A stretch of 10,441 nt of DNA from Neisseriaceae bacterium. GTDB lineage: Bacteria; Pseudomonadota; Gammaproteobacteria; Burkholderiales; Neisseriaceae. This document shows positions 7,003-10,441 of this stretch, piece after piece. A program made the position numbers and the translations under genes. Position 1 is the first letter of the stretch; every line of letters begins with the position of its first letter. The DNA is taken from positions 1 to 10,441 of the forward strand of contig JASLBZ010000131.1 in the NCBI GenBank assembly GCA_030146285.1, read 5' to 3'. The notes beneath the pieces are model-generated. The model searched no databases and had not been told where the DNA came from. It saw only the letters and a program-made list of their open reading frames with translations.

Positions 7003-8184
7003 ATGACTAAAGTTGTTATTGTTGCGGCAAAACGCACAGCAATTGGAAATTTTTCTGGCACATTGGCCAATGTGCCAGCTTTTGAATTGGGTGCAACAGT
7101 GTTAAAAGCATTGTTAGAAGAAACCAAAGTAAAAGCAGAAGATGTTAGTGAAGTAATTATGGGCCAAGTTTTAACCGCAGGTGCCGGTCAAAACCCAGCA
7201 CGCCAAGCTGTTTTAAAAGCTGGCTTCCCAGTAACCACACCTGCCATGGTGGTGAATGTGGTTTGTGGCTCTGGTTTAAAATCCATTCATTTGGCAACAC
7301 AAGCCATTTTGGCAGGTGATGCTGAAATTGTCATCGCAGGTGGTCAAGAGTCGATGTCTTTAAGCCCTTATTTGTTACCAAGCATGCGCACAGGTCAACG
7401 CATGGGTGATGGCAAAGTAATCGACAGCATGGTGGCAGATGGTTTAACTGATGCTTACCAAGGCTACCACATGGGCATTACTGCTGAAAATATTGCTGAA
7501 AAATATGACATCAGCCGTGATGAACAAGATGCATTTGCACTGCGCAGTCAAAATCGTGCAGAAGCCGCTCAAAAAGCAGGCAAATTTAACGATGAAATCG
7601 TACCAGTGGTGATTCCTCAACGCAAAGGTGACCCTGTTATCTTTGGTGAGGATGAATTTGTTAAACACGGCATGAGCATTGAAAAATTGCAAAAACTGCG
7701 TCCTGCATTTAAAAAAGATGGCACGGTAACAGCAGGCAATGCATCAGGTATTAACGATGGTGCGGCGGCTGTCATGCTCATGACTGAGAAAAAAGCCAAA
7801 GAATTGGGTTTAACACCATTGGCTTCAATTAAAGCATATGCTGCAACTGGCGTTGATCCATCTATTATGGGTATGGGCCCTGTTGCTGCTATTCAAGCAA
7901 CCCTAGAAAAAGCACATTGGAAGCTAGATGAAGTTGATTTAATCGAAGCCAATGAAGCTTTTGCTGCTCAATCTTTGGGGGTTGATCGTGAGTTGCACTT
8001 TAATCCTGAAAAATTGAATGTCAACGGTGGTGCCATTGCATTAGGACATCCAGTTGGCGCATCTGGCACCCGCATTTTGGTGACCTTATTGCATGAGATG
8101 GAACGCAGAAATGCCAACAAGGGTCTGGCTGCTTTATGTATTGGTGGTGGCATGGGTGTTGCTTTGGCTGTCGAGCGCCCATAA
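7003..8184 (+). CDS. phaA: Acetyl-CoA acetyltransferase (beta-ketothiolase)
   Basis: This biosynthetic thiolase condenses two acetyl-CoA to acetoacetyl-CoA, the first step of poly-3-hydroxybutyrate synthesis, in the cytoplasm. The 393 residues match the family (392 in Zoogloea). The acyl-accepting cysteine is C88 in VCGSGLKS, the catalytic histidine H349 in GHPVGASGTR, and the proton-shuttling cysteine C379 in CIGGGMG. NEAFA (about 314-318) is also present. The ATG has a Shine-Dalgarno, GGAGA, at 6992-6996. It is second in the phaC-phaA unit and a strong terminator follows. The gene symbol rests on this context; alone it could be called atoB-like. Confidence 0.93.
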   Translation: MTKVVIVAAKRTAIGNFSGTLANVPAFELGATVLKALLEETKVKAEDVSEVIMGQVLTAGAGQNPARQAVLKAGFPVTTPAMVVNVVCGSGLKSIHLATQAILAGDAEIVIAGGQESMSLSPYLLPSMRTGQRMGDGKVIDSMVADGLTDAYQGYHMGITAENIAEKYDISRDEQDAFALRSQNRAEAAQKAGKFNDEIVPVVIPQRKGDPVIFGEDEFVKHGMSIEKLQKLRPAFKKDGTVTAGNASGINDGAAAVMLMTEKKAKELGLTPLASIKAYAATGVDPSIMGMGPVAAIQATLEKAHWKLDEVDLIEANEAFAAQSLGVDRELHFNPEKLNVNGGAIALGHPVGASGTRILVTLLHEMERRNANKGLAALCIGGGMGVALAVERP

Positions 8185-8208
8185 TCTATTTTCTGTTGGA
8201 TGAATTTT

Positions 8209-8235
8209 AAAGCCACCCATTGCGGTGGCTTTTTT
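8209..8235 (+). terminator. Intrinsic terminator of phaCA
   Basis: AAAGCCACC (8209-8217) pairs with GGTGGCTTT (8224-8232) around CATTGC and runs into a T tract to 8235. It begins 24 nt after the phaA stop and closes the pha unit. Confidence 0.92.
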
Positions 8236-8512
8236 GTGTTTTGGTGCATGAAAAGATTACGCTCTAGGACAGTGAATAAGCCAGATACCAATGAAAACAC
8301 AATAAAACAACATCAGTTGAATCATGAAAACGATGAAATGAATGAGTGCTGGGCGATGTTCACATTAAGTCGCTACTTATATTGAATTATCTCACCACAA
8401 CAAATTGTATTTTGGAATGCAACAAAGTCATTTTTTGTGTCTCATATTGTTGTGTACTCAGTAACAGCTCAACATTTTATTGATTTATCCCAAAAAAGAA
8501 CTGTCTGGCGTT
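8236..8512. other. AT-rich intergenic region before uraA
   Basis: No gene is supported here; frames that cross it have no ribosome site, or read through the terminator. An inverted pair CACAACAA (8396-8403) and TTGTTGTG (8447-8454), 43 nt apart, is the only structure noticed and may be chance. No RNA gene was recognised. Confidence 0.5.
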
Positions 8513-8542
8513 TTCACAATCCCAAATAAAAGGGTTTATAAT
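8513..8542 (+). promoter_or_regulatory. Sigma-70 promoter of the uraA-like gene
   Basis: TTCACA (8513-8518) is followed after 18 nt by a perfect TATAAT (8537-8542). The predicted start near 8549 leaves a leader of about 23 nt containing the Shine-Dalgarno AGGA at 8559-8562. The leader is too short to hold a PyrR-type or other attenuator, so pyrimidine control, if any, would act elsewhere. Confidence 0.75.
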
Positions 8543-8571
8543 GCTCTTCATTCTATTTAGGAAACAGAAAA

Positions 8572-9786
8572 ATGCACCACTTTAAATTGGCCATTGCCGG
8601 AGCACAGATTTTATTTGTTGCCTTCGGCGCGATGGTACTGGTCCCACTGTTGACCGGCTTAAACCCAGCTCTGGCTTTATTGGGTGCAGGTTTAGGGACT
8701 TTGGTTTTTCAAATTGTCACCAAGCGCAAAGTGCCTATTTTCTTAGGTTCTTCTTTTGCTTTTATTGCACCCATTATTTATTCCATTTCCGAATGGGGCA
8801 TTCCCAGTACCATGTTCGGTTTATTTGCAGCCGGATTTATGTATTTCGTTTTCGCTGCTTTGATTCGCTGGCGTGGCATTGGCAGTGTGTATCGTCTATT
8901 GCCACCAGTGGTGATCGGCCCTGTAATCATGGTCATTGGTTTGTCTGTTGCCACCGTAGCCAGTCAAATGGCCATGGGACAATCGGGTGGAAAGCAAGTC
9001 ATTGATTTTAACCAATCCATTTTGCTATCTGGTTTTACGTTTGCCGTTGCCGTGTTGGTCACTATTTTTGGTAGCCGCATGATGCGTTTGGTACCAATTT
9101 TAATCGGGGTTAGCGCTGGTTATCTGGGCGCTCTTGCTTTGGGCATGGTTGATACTGCCAGTATTGCCAATGCACCTTGGTTTGCCGTGCCAGAATTTGT
9201 GACTCCTGCAGTTAACTGGCAGGCAGCCTTATTCATGTTGCCTGTTGCAATTGCACCTGCGATTGAACACATTGGTGGTGTAATGGCCATTGGCAATGTG
9301 ACTGGCAAAGACTATGTCAAAGATCCTGGCTTAGATAAGACATTGGCTGGGGATGGCTTGGGTGTGTGTATCGCTGGTTTAATCGGTGGCCCTCCAGTAA
9401 CAACATATGGTGAGGTAACAGGCGCGGTGATGATTACCAAAAACAGCAATGCAGTGATCATGACCTATGCTGCTATTTTTGCCATTGTGATGGCATTTTT
9501 TGGCAAGTTCAATGCGTTTTTGGCCTCCATTCCTCTGCCTGTAATGGGCGGAATCATGATTTTACTATTTGGTACCATCGCCTCATTGGGTCTAAAAACC
9601 TTGGTTGATGCACAAGTTGATTTAATGCGCCCAAAAAATTTGGTGATTATCAGCGCTGTTTTAACCACTGGCGTCGGTGGCCTGTTGGTTAAGTTTGGCA
9701 GCTTTAGTTTTGCAGGTGTGGGGCTGTGTGCCGTTTTGGCCATTATTTTGAATATGGTTTTACCCGATCGCAACCACGAAGCTTAA
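8572..9786 (+). CDS. uraA: NCS2-family nucleobase permease, probably uracil (UraA-like)
   Basis: NCS2 permeases import uracil or xanthine across the inner membrane with cations. The 404-residue product is almost wholly hydrophobic and fits the 14-helix fold; it is about 25 residues shorter than E. coli UraA because the N-terminal tail is absent. Family marks are QILFVAFGAMVLVP (12-25), FLGSSFAFIAP (57-67), AIEHIGG (230-236) with substrate-binding E232, and GGPPVTTYGEVTG (272-284) with E281. These two glutamates correspond to UraA E241 and E290. The residue matching UraA H245 is glycine here (G236), so substrate range may differ. The ATG is preceded by AGGA at 8559-8562. It is a single-gene unit with its own promoter and terminator. 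Uracil is favoured over xanthine by overall likeness only. Confidence 0.87.
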   Translation: MHHFKLAIAGAQILFVAFGAMVLVPLLTGLNPALALLGAGLGTLVFQIVTKRKVPIFLGSSFAFIAPIIYSISEWGIPSTMFGLFAAGFMYFVFAALIRWRGIGSVYRLLPPVVIGPVIMVIGLSVATVASQMAMGQSGGKQVIDFNQSILLSGFTFAVAVLVTIFGSRMMRLVPILIGVSAGYLGALALGMVDTASIANAPWFAVPEFVTPAVNWQAALFMLPVAIAPAIEHIGGVMAIGNVTGKDYVKDPGLDKTLAGDGLGVCIAGLIGGPPVTTYGEVTGAVMITKNSNAVIMTYAAIFAIVMAFFGKFNAFLASIPLPVMGGIMILLFGTIASLGLKTLVDAQVDLMRPKNLVIISAVLTTGVGGLLVKFGSFSFAGVGLCAVLAIILNMVLPDRNHEA

Positions 9787-9807
9787 TCACGATAAGGTGT
9801 TCACATT

Positions 9808-9839
9808 AAAAAGGCTGATGATGTTATCAGCCTTTTTTT
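9808..9839 (+). terminator. Intrinsic terminator of the uraA-like gene
   Basis: AAAAAGGCTGAT (9808-9819) and ATCAGCCTTTTT (9826-9837) form a perfect 12-bp stem around GATGTT, followed by further T to 9839. It begins 22 nt after the stop. Confidence 0.93.
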
Positions 9840-10033
9840 ATTTCATTTTTTTATGCGGTTTAAAATAGGCATTTAAACCACAGTTCTGAATCAAAAAAAG
9901 TCATTCTTCCACAACAAAAAATACAATAATTCATTGAATTTGTTTTGATTTTATAACAAAACAACATTAATCAGTCTTGATGCGTGCGAATCCACTAGAA
10001 TCAAAAGCCCAATCTGTTTTAGAATTGAGAACA
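9840..10033. other. AT-rich intergenic region before the MFS gene
   Basis: No coding frame, RNA gene or repeat is supported here. A-rich runs dominate 9890-9965. Isolated -10-like boxes occur (TACAAT at 9922-9927, TATAAC at 9952-9957) but none has a properly spaced -35. Confidence 0.45.
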
Positions 10034-10062
10034 TTGACCCTCTGTATCGCAATGCCTAACAC
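10034..10062 (+). promoter_or_regulatory. Possible promoter of the MFS transporter gene
   Basis: TTGACC (10034-10039) is followed after 17 nt by TAACAC (10057-10062). The -10 is poor. The predicted start near 10069 would leave a leader of about 20 nt. Confidence 0.3.
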
Positions 10063-10088
10063 ATCTTCGCTTTTTAAAAGGTTTTGAC

Positions 10089-10441
10089 ATGAAATCCGTG
10101 CGCCCTCTTTTCTCCATTTTCTTTGCTATTATCTGGATGTTTTTAGGCATAGGTTTATTTTTAATATCTGCCAATGTTAATTTGGCCAATGTGGGTATTA
10201 CTGCCGATAAAATTGGTTATATTAACTCTGCTTTTTACCTGGGTGCCGCCATCAGTGCCATGGCTGCACAAAAATGGATTTCCAAAGTTGGTCACATTCG
10301 TTGCTTTGCCATGTTCTCGGCCATTGTTTCGATTGGTATTTTGTCTCACCAAATGACACAAAACTTTGTTTTTCTGATTTTACTGCGTTTTATCATGGGC
10401 TTTAGCTACTATGCAAACCTGATGATTATCGAAAGCTGGAT
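10089..10441 (+). CDS. MFS transporter, N-terminal part (runs off the right edge)
   Basis: The frame starts at ATG 10089, with AAAAGG (10076-10081) 7 nt upstream, and stays open for 117 codons to the window edge. Four hydrophobic segments are visible, roughly residues 8-28, 43-60, 72-87 and 92-112. This is the first part of a 12-helix fold. The loop between segments two and three reads QKWISKVGHIRCF, in the place of the MFS A-motif. Segment four reads RFIMGFSYYANLMIIESW, and the ending ESW recalls YcaD-type MFS proteins. The substrate cannot be inferred. It starts about 250 nt after the uraA terminator, so it is probably transcribed separately. Confidence 0.8.
   Translation, partial: MKSVRPLFSIFFAIIWMFLGIGLFLISANVNLANVGITADKIGYINSAFYLGAAISAMAAQKWISKVGHIRCFAMFSAIVSIGILSHQMTQNFVFLILLRFIMGFSYYANLMIIESW

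Noticed and set aside
8200..8385. Rightward 61-codon frame after phaA
   Set aside because: It reads straight through the phaCA terminator hairpin, has no ribosome site and shows no recognisable protein character.
8357..9809. Direct 12-mer TGTTCACATTAA at 8357-8368 and 9798-9809 flanking the uraA-like gene
   Set aside because: A few repeated 12-mers are expected by chance in 10 kb of AT-rich DNA, and there is no mobile-element structure between the copies.
10161..10361. Leftward 66-codon frame at the right edge
   Set aside because: It is antisense to the MFS gene, whose open frame with ribosome site and membrane segments explains the region.

Overview
This window looks like an ordinary stretch of chromosome from a low-GC betaproteobacterium, most likely in or near the Neisseriales. 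The basis is recalled similarity only: the Rho protein (start MHVSELQ, 418 aa, RNP1-like DGFGFLR) reads like neisserial Rho, and it lies near a PilC/PilY1-type pilus-tip gene, a class I polyhydroxyalkanoate (PHA) synthase and a uracil-type NCS2 permease of betaproteobacterial/neisserial style. The genus cannot be fixed from this sequence. No rRNA, tRNA, CRISPR array, insertion sequence or phage gene was recognised.

Layout. Positions 1-4914 are transcribed leftward (minus strand). In transcription order they hold a Nudix CoA-pyrophosphatase-like gene overlapping a CbiM-like membrane protein gene by 20 nt; trxA with its own promoter and a near-perfect terminator; rho with a strong promoter and a leader of about 190 nt; the rho terminator; and the 5' part of a pilC/pilY1-like gene that runs off the left edge (437 codons visible, no stop). 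Positions 4915-5233 are a divergent intergenic region with a hairpin in front of phaC. From 5234 the genes run rightward: phaC and phaA (PHA synthase and thiolase, 26 nt apart, closed by a terminator), a uraA-like permease with its own promoter and terminator, and the 5' part of an MFS transporter gene that runs off the right edge.

How the genes fit together. PhaA condenses two acetyl-CoA to acetoacetyl-CoA and PhaC polymerises hydroxyacyl-CoA. The reductase that links them (PhaB) is not in the window. The trxA-rho order is also found in enterobacteria, but here the two genes are separated by a terminator and a new promoter. The pilC-like product would act at the tip of type IV pili.

I do not see a convincing undescribed system. 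The observations most worth checking are regulatory: the rho leader with a 15-codon ORF, the hairpin before phaC, inverted repeats around the trxA promoter, and a 16-bp perfect palindrome fused to the rho terminator. Two protein-level points are the missing second uracil-site histidine in the permease and an orphan CbiM-like protein coupled to a Nudix hydrolase.
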